This document shows, in pieces, positions 22,345 to 32,447 of a DNA stretch of 64,000 bases (its first letter is position 1; every line of letters begins with the position of its first letter). The DNA is from Cladopsammia gracilis (lineage: Eukaryota; Cnidaria; Anthozoa; Scleractinia; Dendrophylliidae). The notes under the pieces are model-generated. The model had not been told where the DNA came from, searched no databases, and saw only the letters and a program-made list of their open reading frames with translations. The stretch covers positions 680,501 through 744,500 of the forward strand of contig JAJGOT010000258.1 in the NCBI GenBank assembly GCA_022457155.1, written 5' to 3'. The position numbers and the translations under genes were made by a program.

Positions 22345-23544
22345 ATGCACACAGTTTCCCTTGGAATTATCAATCATCATTTTTCATACATATTAAATGA
22401 CGAAGCTACTGACAAGAGTGCATTACAGGAAAGACTACAAAATTTTCCATGGAGTCCTGATTTACGCGCATCGCGGTACCCCTCAAACATCAACCGTACT
22501 GGCTTTTGGAAAGCAGAGGACTACCAGAAGTTTGCTTTCCCAGCTTCTGAACTAGTGTTAGGGGGTTTAATTAACGACCAAGATTATGAAGTGTGGGAGA
22601 CACTTCCACGGATTGTAGAGTTTCTTTACTATCAAGGGCGAAATGGATGGAACATCGATTCAGCTACTGTTTTTAAGGACATGTGTATTCGCTATAACAT
22701 TTTGCTAGAGGAAAGATATGGTCTATCCAGTTGTCATTTAGTCAATCATCTACTCACCCACATTCATGAGGATGTTGTAAATTTTGGATCCCCAGATAAC
22801 TTCTGGTGTTACGATTTTGAGAGATCTGTAGCAAGGTATATTTCTATATCAAACAACCATAAAAATAATGAACTGACTTTTGCCAGAGCTGAGTTGCGAC
22901 GGGAAATTTTAAAAGTACAGGGATCTGTTAATGTACAGTCTAATGATGGTCTGTCTGGTCTATCTGCTAGAGTGCTGATGACACACTGTTGTGCAAGTCT
23001 GTCGGAAATGTCTACAATTGTTGCCTCTATTCCTTCTGAAAGGAGACATCATGTATTACCTGAATTTTTTGTTCTTGGGCATCTAAAAGGGGTACACTGG
23101 AATGTAAGGGCACAAAGAAATGAAGTGCTACAAATTCTGTATGACGAAAATGGAATTACAGGTACTGATGATGATCTGTCTGATGTTGCAAGTGAGTGTC
23201 GCAGCATTTCTTTTACTCAACAATATGGACATAAAAAGGAGACCTTCAAAGCGGGTGACTCTGTTATTATTGAAAGCATTAAAAATGGTTTTGAAGTATT
23301 AAGAATAACAAAGATTCTGAGAATAGAAGTGCACGAAGATCATCAAGTTATCATTATTGGAGATGCATTTCAATATGTGATTAGTGACTCTCAGCCTGCT
23401 CGCCATCCTTGGACACAATATCTTATTGTAGAGACATCAGGGACTGAACGTGTTTGCCATGCATCCAGCATTAGAAGGCACACTCTTTGTGAAGATAGTC
23501 GTAATCTTGCCAGCCAAAGGCAATTGGTTTGTATTAGATTATAA
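22345..23544 (+). CDS. Transposase C-terminal half (DUF4218-like), 399 codons open
   Basis: The longest open piece of the broken element. The start is internal: in-frame sequence continues upstream into DIQRDCVIDVMHTVSLGI. The DxMH motif, the LVNHLLTHIHEDVVNFGSPD block and FWCYDFERSVARY are the recognisable landmarks. It ends in LASQRQLVCIRL. The surrounding frameshifts argue against a working protein. Confidence 0.6.
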   Translation: MHTVSLGIINHHFSYILNDEATDKSALQERLQNFPWSPDLRASRYPSNINRTGFWKAEDYQKFAFPASELVLGGLINDQDYEVWETLPRIVEFLYYQGRNGWNIDSATVFKDMCIRYNILLEERYGLSSCHLVNHLLTHIHEDVVNFGSPDNFWCYDFERSVARYISISNNHKNNELTFARAELRREILKVQGSVNVQSNDGLSGLSARVLMTHCCASLSEMSTIVASIPSERRHHVLPEFFVLGHLKGVHWNVRAQRNEVLQILYDENGITGTDDDLSDVASECRSISFTQQYGHKKETFKAGDSVIIESIKNGFEVLRITKILRIEVHEDHQVIIIGDAFQYVISDSQPARHPWTQYLIVETSGTERVCHASSIRRHTLCEDSRNLASQRQLVCIRL

Positions 23545-24216
23545 ACGCCCTGATTTTCCAATTACTTTTGTGACTGTGCCTTCCTGGCTACTAGAGAGAG
23601 ATATGGTATTGGTTAAAGGCGACGATGTGGAACTATGGAGGGCTTTTGTTCAAACAGTCGGTGAAAGGACACGGACAGTCCGAGCACACTTTTATGTTCC
23701 TCATCCTCGCTGGGGAAGGGAGTCACGCTTATGGGTGCGCGAGGGATCCGTACCCCAAAACATTTCATGGAAATCAATTCTGGGAATTTGCAAAGGCTCT
23801 TGGCGAGGACAACGAAGAGGAGTGTTCAGAGAAGATGACTGACCTTTTCAATTCAACAGTAGCAAGTTACCTTTTCTAAATATTTGCTAAGGCAACATGT
23901 GTTTTTAGTTTTATTGGAAGTAAGAGAATACGTTAGAATATGACAATGATAAGTCCAAGAAAGTGATGAGACATTAAAGATGTGAGTGGAATTCGAGTTA
24001 TTTTGTTGAGTGTACAGTTACAGCTATTTTTAAGTCCTTTAAATCATTTACCTGAGAGCAGGTTTCTGTCTTGCATGTCTTTAAGTGTTTACGAAGTCGT
24101 TTGCGTATTATCTGTCACCCAGTTGGTTTTTACGCCCCCTTGCACGTATAAAACAAACTGACTGCTCGCAGGGTAGAAATCATTTACATATTTTAATTAT
24201 TTTTTAATTGCAAATA

Positions 24217-24365
24217 AAATTGGGAATTAGATAATTCCCAAATTCAAAATCAATCTGTCAACGATATTGTGAATCCCCAAATTTGGGAATGCAATACCCA
24301 AGTAATTCCCAAAGTTGGGTTATCAAATTGGGATTTCACTTGCGATTCCCAAATTGGGAACTTGT
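24217..24365. repeat. Cluster of ATTCCCAA / TTGGGAAT self-complementary words
   Basis: In 150 bp the words TTGGGAAT, ATTCCCAA, CCCCAAATTTGGGAATG, AATTCCCAAAGTTGGG and ATTCCCAAATTGGGAA occur in both orientations about ten times. They could fold into many alternative hairpins. No transposon ends were identified. Confidence 0.8.
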
Positions 24366-24652
24366 TATTATTTCCTGTGCCGGAATACGTTCAATCGAAC
24401 GCCACCTCAAAGCTTCGTACATGACTAAAACGATAAAAAAAAAGATTGTACTCACATTTGAAACGTCCCGATGTAGCCTGTAGTCTCAGATATTACTCAT
24501 TTTATTTCAATAGTTTAAATTTAACAAATTAAAGAAATATACCACCTGCATATAGCAAAGCTAATCAAGGCAGGTTGTATAATTTACAATCAAATTTAGC
24601 AAACACAAATTATTAGTAAAATCAGGTAAATAATAAATAAATAATTAATTAA

Positions 24653-24695
<43 letters not shown>

Positions 24696-24740
24696 ATAAA
24701 TAAATAAGTAAAATAAATAAATTAAATAAATAAATAAATA
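24653..24740. repeat. (AAT)n / (AAAT)n microsatellite
   Basis: AATAATAAT... passing into AAATAAATAAAT. It lies downstream of the minus-strand LINE remnant and is the expected kind of 3' tail. Confidence 0.9.
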
Positions 24741-24938
24741 GGTATACACACACATTCACAGATAGCTAGCATTTACATGAGTAGTGCAAGAACCTATAAT
24801 AATAACACATAGAAGATAAAGAAGTTATAATAATAGCTGGAGTCTAATTAATGATAATTGGTAATTTTCAACATTAACGTAGAGACCTCAACATAATCAT
24901 CCTCATTACCAAGTAACGTAAGTAAAAATTGGTGAATT

Positions 24939-26010
24939 TTATTTTTGAAAGGTTTTTTTCCTAAGCTTACGCAGGTTAGGCTTCAGGCAATTCCAAAACT
25001 TAGCTCCGAAAATGGAAAACGAATTAAGATAAATACTCAGTCTTGATTTATTAACATATAAATTCCCAGCATTAGAAAATCTAGTGTTATATGTATGAAC
25101 GTCAGATGAACAGGTAAAAAGATCACAGATATTCTGAGGCGCAGAATTAGTAGATACGTCATGCATAAGAGAACAAACTGTTTCAAAATAAAGCATATTG
25201 AGGGGTAAAACATTAGCAGAGACAAACAAAGGAATAGTATGAGATCTATTACCAGCAAAGAACATCAGCCGAAGAGCTCGTTTTTGTAAGATAAAGACCT
25301 TCCTCAGATAGGTCTGTGCAGCTTGGCCCCAGGCAAGAATACCGTAATATGTATATGGGAAAATCAGAGAACGGTAAATTTGGATTAAAGTATTTAAAGT
25401 GCCTTAATCGTGCAATAATTCCAACGACTCTGCTAATTTTGGAGGCAATGTAGTCAATATGATATTTCCAAGTTAAGTTTTTATCGATGAGCACGCCCAG
25501 GAACTTTACATAATCTTTACATTCAAGACACGTTTCACTGTTTGAGGCATTATTATATATCCTTATATTGATCTGATAGCTAAGCTTCTTTTGTGATGGC
25601 CTAAAGATAACAAAATTGGACTTTTTTGCATTAATGGTTGGCTTATTAGCATTCAACGTACCAGTCACAGACTTTCTGCAATTCAGTGTTGGTTACACTT
25701 TCTAGTGACTTCAAATCCTTATCAGCATACAGCAGGTTTGTATCATCAGCAAATAAATAAAAAGAAAGCTTCTTAGAAGAGTTATAAATGTCATTAATAT
25801 AAATCAAGAAAAGTAGGGGGCCTAAAACAGAACCTTGTGGGACCCCAGTTAGCACATTTCTTTTAGATGATATTTGTTGATCAATTTGAGTAGGATGAGA
25901 ACCATTCATTTACCGGGCCCCTTATACCGTAATGATATAGCTTGCTCAAAAGAATTGAATGATCCACAGTATCAAAAGCCTTTTTAAAGTCGAGGAAAAT
26001 ATTCATCTCA
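24939..26010 (-). pseudogene. LINE (non-LTR retrotransposon) reverse transcriptase remnant
   Basis: Minus strand, 5' truncated and frameshifted. Order: [20 protein letters not shown] (about 25990-25920); GVPQGSVLGPLLFLIYINDI and FADDTNLL (25909-25646); NAKKSNFVIFRPSQKK and FLGVLIDKNLTWKYHIDYIA (25668-25249); VHTYNTRFSNAGNLYVNKSR near the C-terminus (25265-24939). These are the standard RT motifs and C-terminal block of CR1/Jockey-superfamily LINEs in cnidarians. The endonuclease is absent. Confidence 0.85.
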
Positions 26011-26448
26011 ATATTCGAGATATTCATCTCTTCTGATGATAAATTGTCGATAAGCCCATTCTTGGATTAAACAACGTCCACAAAATCAAAATCTCCAAAC
26101 AGTTGCCGATAATGGCCGTTCACAAAATTCAAACGGCCCTTGTTTCTGCTCACGTGATATGTGACGTGAAAAAGTGCCGGATTCCGTGATAAGAGGGCGC
26201 TCATAAAACAGATACAAGGTATGGCTTTTAATTCTTAAGAAGAGACTTACTGTAATCATCATTCGTGTATAACTTAATGTTTCCTTTGCGGAACGCTCCA
26301 TAAATCGTCTGTTCACAAAAATAATGTGTGCTCTCACATTAATCTTACATGTAAGCTAAATATATACGAGCGATAAACCTCGCTACTCTAAACACAAGCT
26401 TTATAGAGCAAAATAGAATACAACATACGCTGAGGTCACTCGGGTATT

Positions 26449-26454
<6 letters not shown>

Positions 26455-26490
<36 letters not shown>

Positions 26491-26565
26491 CAACTTTATT
26501 TATCGAGGGTAACAGTATAAAATACTGATAAACTCGTGGCCCTCAAGAAAAATTAAAAGTAAACA
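26455..26565 (-). repeat. LINE 3'-end fragment with (ATT)n tail
   Basis: On the minus strand the sequence reads GAGGGCCACGAGTTTATCAG, a small hairpin, AATAAAGTTG and then (ATT)n. This is a usual 3' end of cnidarian LINEs. No coding part remains. Confidence 0.5.
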
Positions 26566-26944
26566 CATACAAAAGAATAATGAAGTAATTATAAATTAGC
26601 CTATAAACAATTAAAATATGATATATCTAAGATTTAATAAAATATAAGTATTTGCATTTCGCAGAATAATAACAATAACATTGCCGTATCGATCGTCATA
26701 ACATTTATGCTTCGATGCGTTCGATATCATTACCGAATGCAGTGTTAATCGAGGAATTATACCATGGTTTGATTTAACAGCGAGCTACTGCGTTAATACC
26801 TTTTCTGAAAATGTATATGTCGGGATAAATGTAAAATAAAATGTATTTGACGCGCCATTCGATATCGCCTTATTCCAGTCGGCTCACAAGTCGGTTTCAC
26901 GTGTGAGGTTGATAATTAACTTCAGCCTCCATATGATCCTGTAG

Positions 26945-27141
26945 TAAAGGATCGAATCGGGGGGAGGGGGGGGGGGGTTGTTGGCTGCGGGTATGTGTCT
27001 ATATAAGTCTATAAAACGTTTATTTTGCTGCTGCAATTAAAAAGAAAATCGATATAGCTCCTATTTTTTTCTGTCACTTTGTCACAAATACGTTTAAAAC
27101 AGTTTTACTGACTCATGGGGGGGGGGGGGGGGGGGGGGGTG
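26945..27141. repeat. Two poly-G tracts
   Basis: G runs at about 26958-26979 and 27116-27139. No elements were defined around them. A poly-C run occurs at about 28674-28693. Confidence 0.9.
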
Positions 27142-27164
27142 AACTTGAAATATATTTTGTGTAA

Positions 27165-27605
27165 CATACCTGTAACAAAGTGCTTTTCTCTCAAAATACA
27201 AAGAAAATAGTCTGTTTAAAGTCTGTTTGGAAACAGCTCCTGGTTTTAGTATTTTAAAATCGCCTTTCAAATAGCTTTGACTTATGAATTCAACTTCAAA
27301 CATGTTCTAAATAGACTATTTATGAGCTATTTAAAAGCGTAGTAATGAATGTCCATTTCAAATAGTATTTAAACATATTTAAAACGTATATTTATTTTTT
27401 ACTTGTTACAACTACATTATAAATCCACAACATTTTATGATTCTTTTCCAAACAGTGTTCAAATAGTCTATTTAAAACAAAATAGTGTTCAAATACTCTA
27501 TTTGAAATGTAGTTTTGGCGACAAATAGCTTACAAATACGTGGAAAAACCTATCCGGTTTATTAAATAGCATCTAAATATACCTCAAATACATTTCAAAC
27601 TCTTA
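27165..27605. repeat. Array of imperfect TTTAAATAG/CTATTTAAA inverted words
   Basis: Variants of CAAATAGTCTATTTAAA, CAAATACTCTATTTGAAATG, GTCTGTTTAAAGTCTGTTTGG and CTAAATAGACTATTTATGAG recur about twelve times on both strands. Many units are palindromic. No ORF. Confidence 0.7.
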
Positions 27606-27659
27606 CCACTGTTTTAGTTTTTTGTTAAAATATAATAAAAATACACCATGATGAGCTCA

Positions 27660-28200
27660 AATACAACATCACACACTCGGTTTTGAAGAGACTGGGATCT
27701 TGTGAACATTTTGGTGGGAAGTATGATTTAGTTGGAGCGAAAAAAACCCGTCATTTTGCCATTTTTTCAGTGCACTATGCTTCGACTGAGCCAATTTTGG
27801 CTTCTATTAGTCTGTATCTATTCGCATGCTCTTCTGTCAGTGCATGGCCTGGCAATTCATGAATTACTTTTCGGAAATCCACACTCGGATTCCAGTAATT
27901 TGGTTATTATTATATCTTGAAACGTTAAAATAATTTAATAACTTTTAATAAGTACCGTCATTTTAACCTTGAAGTGAGCAATTTCTTATAAAGGCTTGTA
28001 TGGAGTTCGACCGCGCGGTCATCGCTTTAAGAGTTCTAACTCATTTTATCAGGCGCAATGTCAACATCCACACTCGGTTTTGGAAAGATTGGAATCTAGT
28101 AAACATTTCGGTTGGAAATTTGCTTTGGTTCGAGCGAAAAAACCTCCGTCATTTTGCACTTTTCAGCCAGAAAGATTTCCGTTTAACCCCATATATTAGT
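27660..28200. repeat. Dispersed repeat, copy 1 (partner at 35755-36230)
   Basis: Blocks include CACTCGGTTTTGAAGAGACT, GCTTCGACTGAGCC, GGCTTGTATGGAGTTCGACC and CGCGCGGTCATCGCTTT. The block order differs from the second copy: the CACTCGGTTTT..CGTCATTTTGC part is present twice here (27672-27770 and 28062-28160). This suggests a local duplication. Confidence 0.75.
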
Positions 28201-29157
28201 TATGCATACTGTTCTTAAAACTAAAACAAAATCCAAAACAACAGAAATCCAAAAGCAAAACAATAGCACATACATACATAATTATGAGCAATAGTTCATT
28301 TTGGTAACGCGCACGACCGGAGCAAATGTCTCTTCTGAGGGATCAGTATTTTGGAATGTTATTAAAAACCAAACTAGTCCAGTTAGCCAATCTTACCCAC
28401 TTTGTCAAAATACCTTTAAACTCGATATAACATCACGCAAACCAGCCCAAACGTACTACTTTAACAATCCACGCTATCAAAACAAAACCAATCAAAGTAA
28501 TCAAACTCTCATTAACCATTAAAAATATAGTTTGAAAGTTAACACTTTTCACGCACCTACTAAATTAAAACTGACGAAAAGTCTCAACTCCTCTCGCTTT
28601 CATGGTCATGTACTGACATTAGCTCTTCGTACCTCTTTAGAATGTTCATTTATGCCGCTATTCGGTTTGCTAACCCCCCCCCCCCCCCCCCCCTGCATTT
28701 ATTCTCCTCCAGTTATTCCCCTCATGATAGAATAACATAAACGGGAAGACAAAATAGGGCATAACAAGGAAAACACTCTAGCATCGGTCAATGTTTTTGT
28801 TTACATAAAAAGACAACTTCATCAATCTTATTCCTACGTAATTAACTTGCCGGTCGCGACCAAAAAGCAAAATGTTAATAACATTATTCGATGGTATCGT
28901 ACCTCGATTCAGGTTTCGGGTATTCAGTAATGTATGACGCCTCGTTTTACGCTTGAACCTGAATATGTTTCCGCCAGTTTCCCTTGGAAAACACACCGCA
29001 ACCACTCCATTGTACTTCGAAAGATGAAGGCGGGCAGTTGGGCCATGGCGAGACCACGAGTACTGTTCATACATTTTCTTCTCTCTCTCCCTCCTTCTAC
29101 TCATAACGAAGCAACGTGCTCAGTGCAAATTTGGCAAAAGCAAAACCTCACCAATGT

Positions 29158-29286
29158 GTAAAATAAGCATTTTATCGGCTTTTCACTCGGGGATATCAGA
29201 TTTATTCCGCCCTCGGGCGGAACCAGAAGTGAATAAATCTGCATGATATCCCCTCGTTTAAGGCCGATAACCCTTACCTATTTTAC
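29158..29286. repeat. 129-bp hairpin with long imperfect arms
   Basis: GTAAAATAAGCATTTTATCG at the left pairs with CGATAACCCTTACCTATTTTAC at the right, and GGGGATATCA...TTTATTC pairs with GAATAAA..TGATATCCCC. The loop contains a CCGCCCTCGGGCGG palindrome. A foldback MITE or hairpin-RNA locus is possible. Confidence 0.75.
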
Positions 29287-29689
29287 ATACTTAAGCTTAA
29301 GCACAGGGCTATAAAGGTTTCACCTTTTAGTTTAGCTTCGTTTGTTAGCATTACCACATGCTTGCTCCAACGACTTCAGTCGTAAGCCAAGGCCCCGGTC
29401 GGTTTTGGTCCCAGCGGTATGTTCCTGTCACGGTATATATGTCTTTCTCCGACTGTCTCACAGAGAGAAGACGACCTGTGAGGAAACGAGTTCCAGATTT
29501 TTTTCGCTGAGATAAAAATTCAAAACGGAAATTTGGGTCTCAATTTTATTTTTTTTCCATGCATAATGTTACATACAACGTTGGGTTTAATGCTATACTA
29601 TTTCCCATTATTTCGCCCAAGCGATTTGTTCTAAATTTTCTTTCTTGGCAATTAGACTCCTGTTGGTGGATCTGTGAAACAAAATTACA

Positions 29690-29865
29690 CAAAAGTGATA
29701 TTATCATAACAATAATACACGAGTCATAACAGTCCGTATACACTTGAGTGATATTATCACAACAATAATACACGAGTTATAACAGTCCGTATACACCTAA
29801 TACACGAGTTATAACAGTCCGTATACACCTAATACACGAGTTATAACAGTCCGTATACACCTAAT
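29690..29865. repeat. Tandem repeat, 32-33 bp unit
   Basis: The unit TAATACACGAGTTATAACAG plus TCCGTATACACC is present about four times, the first copies separated by a longer ATTATCACAACAA insert. Copies are almost identical, so the expansion is recent. Confidence 0.9.
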
Positions 29866-30731
29866 TGAAAATAATGTTGTCCAGTAAAAAGTACAAACCA
29901 TGAACGATACGAACGTATGGTTTTCTGGGGAAAAGGAAAAAAACGTATTGTGTTCAAAGATAAATTGCACATATCTTACGAAAACCTTTCAGGAAGGAAT
30001 AAATCTGAAACATAATTAAACATCCATGTGTGTCTTGGACAACACTCGGAATGTCAGCGAGCCTTACTTGCCTTGTTCCCAGAATTGTGTCGTATCTTTT
30101 ATAGTTTCTGCTTCTTTCCCGACAACGTTTCTCAGTTCAATTAGATGTATTACAAATCTGAATTGCGCCGTCTCATTTATTCATTTGAATTATTTCTTTC
30201 TATAATTATCCAGATAAATCTAATAAGCTAAAGCTAGTACAATTGGAGCCCTGACTAAAAATTCACTCAGAAAAAGATTGGGAAAAATTGGCCTTGGAGA
30301 TGGCGCTTACATTTCATCCTGAATTGAATTACGTCATACATAGTCCTCGTATTATGTCCGGTTCGAAACGTTATCGGGACTTTCAAGAAACTGGCCCCTG
30401 GTTTTAGATGTATGAAAGGACCTTACGATAATAGTGAAGGTTTTATGCATCCGACTCCTTCTTGCCAGAGGATTTTCTCATGTGCTCTCTTTGCATTCAT
30501 TTTATATCATTACGTTAATCAGCCGAGAGCTCAACATATAGCAAGTTATGGCTTTTTACTGGGCGTTTGACGTCCACAAGAACAATTTGCACAACTTGTT
30601 CCTGAATTGAAACAATACTTCAAAATTTGTAGAATAAAACGTGCAAAATTGAAGGAAAACAACTTTTTATCATTAAAATTTTATTCGCGCAATCGAACAA
30701 TAAAACAAGTCAAATTAATTACTATTCACAC

Positions 30732-31269
30732 TAAAGCACGGTTTCCATATGATTGCTGAAAACAAAGTTCAGCGATCGCAGTAGATGGAAACCACTCCAG
30801 CGATCGTAGCGATCACAGCGATCGCAGCGAGAACGATCGCTGCGATCGCTGTGATTCTATTTTAGCGATCGTGGCGATCGTAGCGATCATATGGAAACCA
30901 CTCTCCAGCGATCGCAGCGACAGCAGAAATACCAGGATGCACTGCGTACGCTCACTCATTTCAAGATGGCTGCCAACACGAACGCTGAGAAAGGGTGCGA
31001 TTTGACCCTTTTTATGGAAGAAGTGCAAAGAAGAAGATCTCTCGAACCCAAAATCTATGGATTCTCTGTCCTTCCCGTCGTCTTCTACGTTAAAAACACC
31101 CATAAGTAAAAGAACAACAAGCTTCAAGTAGGACTCGACGATTCACATCCGCCATGTTTTTTTTTTTTCAGCGATCATATGGAAACCATTAATGCAATCG
31201 CTGCGATCGCTGATCTATTTTTTTCAGCGATCGCAACGATCGTAGCGATCATATTGAAACCGTGCTTAA
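30732..31269. mobile_element. Harbinger-like MITE 1, GCGATCGC-rich
   Basis: Terminal inverted repeats begin AGCACGGTTTCCATATGAT (30735) and AGCACGGTTTCAATATGAT (complement, ending 31266), flanked by TAA on both sides (30732-30734, 31267-31269). A 3-bp TWA duplication is the mark of PIF/Harbinger elements. The interior repeats GCGATCGC/GCGATCGTAGCGATC words and contains inner copies of the GGTTTCCATATG end, so elements may be nested. No transposase. Confidence 0.75.
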
Positions 31270-31290
31270 GCTTAAGAAATATTGTTTATC

Positions 31291-31898
31291 TAAAGCCTGG
31301 TTTCCATATAATCGCAACGATCGCTGCAATTCTTGCGATCCTTGCGATCGCTGAGACTTCAGGTTTTCATATGATCGCAGATATCGCAAGGAAACGTCGA
31401 GAAGGCCTGCAGCCGATAAACTTTAAGTGCATTATGGGATACAAGGCTTTGGTTTTCAATGCTTTCTGGGACATTTTGGATCGCAGGGATCGCAAGAGTG
31501 GTTTCCATATAAAAACCTCTCGATTGCAAGGATCGCAAAGATTTTAGTGCTGAAATTCTCAAGTTAGCAGGAAACGCAGCGCGGGACAACAAGAAAAGCA
31601 GAATTATTCCCCGTCGCCACCAGCAAGAGTGGTTTCCATGTAAAAACCTCTCGATCGCAAGGATCGCAGGGATAGAATTTTTTTTTATCTCTGCGATCGC
31701 GATCGCAAGGATCGTAAGGTTTCCATATGATCGTAAGGGTCGCTGAACACTTTTTTGTCTGCGATCGCTGCGATCCTTGCGATCCTTGCGATAATATGGA
31801 AACCAGATTTATGATCGGAAGGGTCGCACAACCCGTTTTTCTGCGATCGCTGCGATCCTTGCCATCGATCCATGCGATTATATGGAAACCAGGCTTAA
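31291..31898. mobile_element. Harbinger-like MITE 2, GCGATCGC-rich
   Basis: Perfect terminal inverted repeat AGCCTGGTTTCCATATAATC (31294; complement ending 31895), flanked by TAA (31291-31293, 31896-31898). Same internal vocabulary as MITE 1 (TGCGATCCTTGCGATCGCTG, AAGGATCGCA), with inner sub-elements at about 31360-31530 and 31630-31800. It lies 25 bp from MITE 1. Confidence 0.8.
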
Positions 31899-32339
31899 AA
31901 CGCTACATTAATTAACGTTATTGAATCGTCGTCTTGATGCAAAGTTACCAAATGATTACGCAAACAATGAAAATGATTGTTTTCGTAGCTAGCTGGTTAC
32001 ACGTTCTTTTAATTGAATCTTGCATTGGCAATAATAAACATTTATTTTCTGGCAATGAATGGGAAAGGGTGTAATATGAATGCTGTAACTATCAGAAAAT
32101 GTGCACAGTGGTATCGGTTTATTTAAACCTACATACCACGCTGCTTAAATACCAAGCGTATTGAAAGCTAGAATAAGAAATACGTTTAAAAACATTACCT
32201 ACGGTGGTTAGTGAAATTTTATTAATTTTTTCGAACAATCGAACGAGGAAAACGAATGTCTATTCCTCGAAAGAATGTTATTAACATTAAAATGAAACAC
32301 CTATAGACGCCATTAAATGTTCGTCTTAATGCAAAACTC
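31899..32339. other. AT-rich intergenic / 3' flank of the large gene
   Basis: AT-rich sequence without ORFs or recognisable repeats. Probably 3' flank of the minus-strand gene. Confidence 0.4.
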
Positions 32340-32345
32340 TTTATT
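32340..32345 (-). promoter_or_regulatory. Polyadenylation signal AATAAA for the large gene
   Basis: AATAAA on the minus strand about 105 nt after the stop codon, followed by AT-rich sequence. It is the nearest canonical signal. Confidence 0.55.
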
Positions 32346-32447
32346 GTTCATGCAAAAACATTAAAACTATTGTTATTTTTTTTAAATGTTCACACATTGA
32401 TTTTAATTAATGTTTCTTTTACGCTAATGAAAATGTATTTCCCCCGG

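Larger units (their letters stand above)
21165..23880 (+). pseudogene. CACTA/EnSpm-like transposase (TNP2/DUF4218 type), broken
   Basis: Consecutive reading frames: 21173-about 21370 has a Cys/His-rich N-terminus (CICSESDVQPHVHCQCGICD, PVSRATAYRHF); 21472-21840 is acidic; 21849-22307 contains LLLLCTADYPAMCELCKSKF, GKSPCRRCKC and then an (E)n run; 22345-23544 contains the DVMHT motif and the DUF4218-like block ERYGLSSCHLVNHLLTHIHE, FGSPDNFWCYDFERSVARY. The tail (VTVPSWLLERDMVLVKGDD, 23450-23880) is in two other frames. Frames change at least four times and a large part of the usual transposase between the acidic region and LLLLCTADYPA is missing. Expected role: transposase; the family assignment is tentative. 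Confidence 0.65.

Noticed and set aside
30780..31900. GCGATCGC words as a sign of cyanobacterial DNA (HIP1)
   Set aside because: The words lie inside two MITEs with target duplications in a eukaryotic context; no bacterial genes are nearby.
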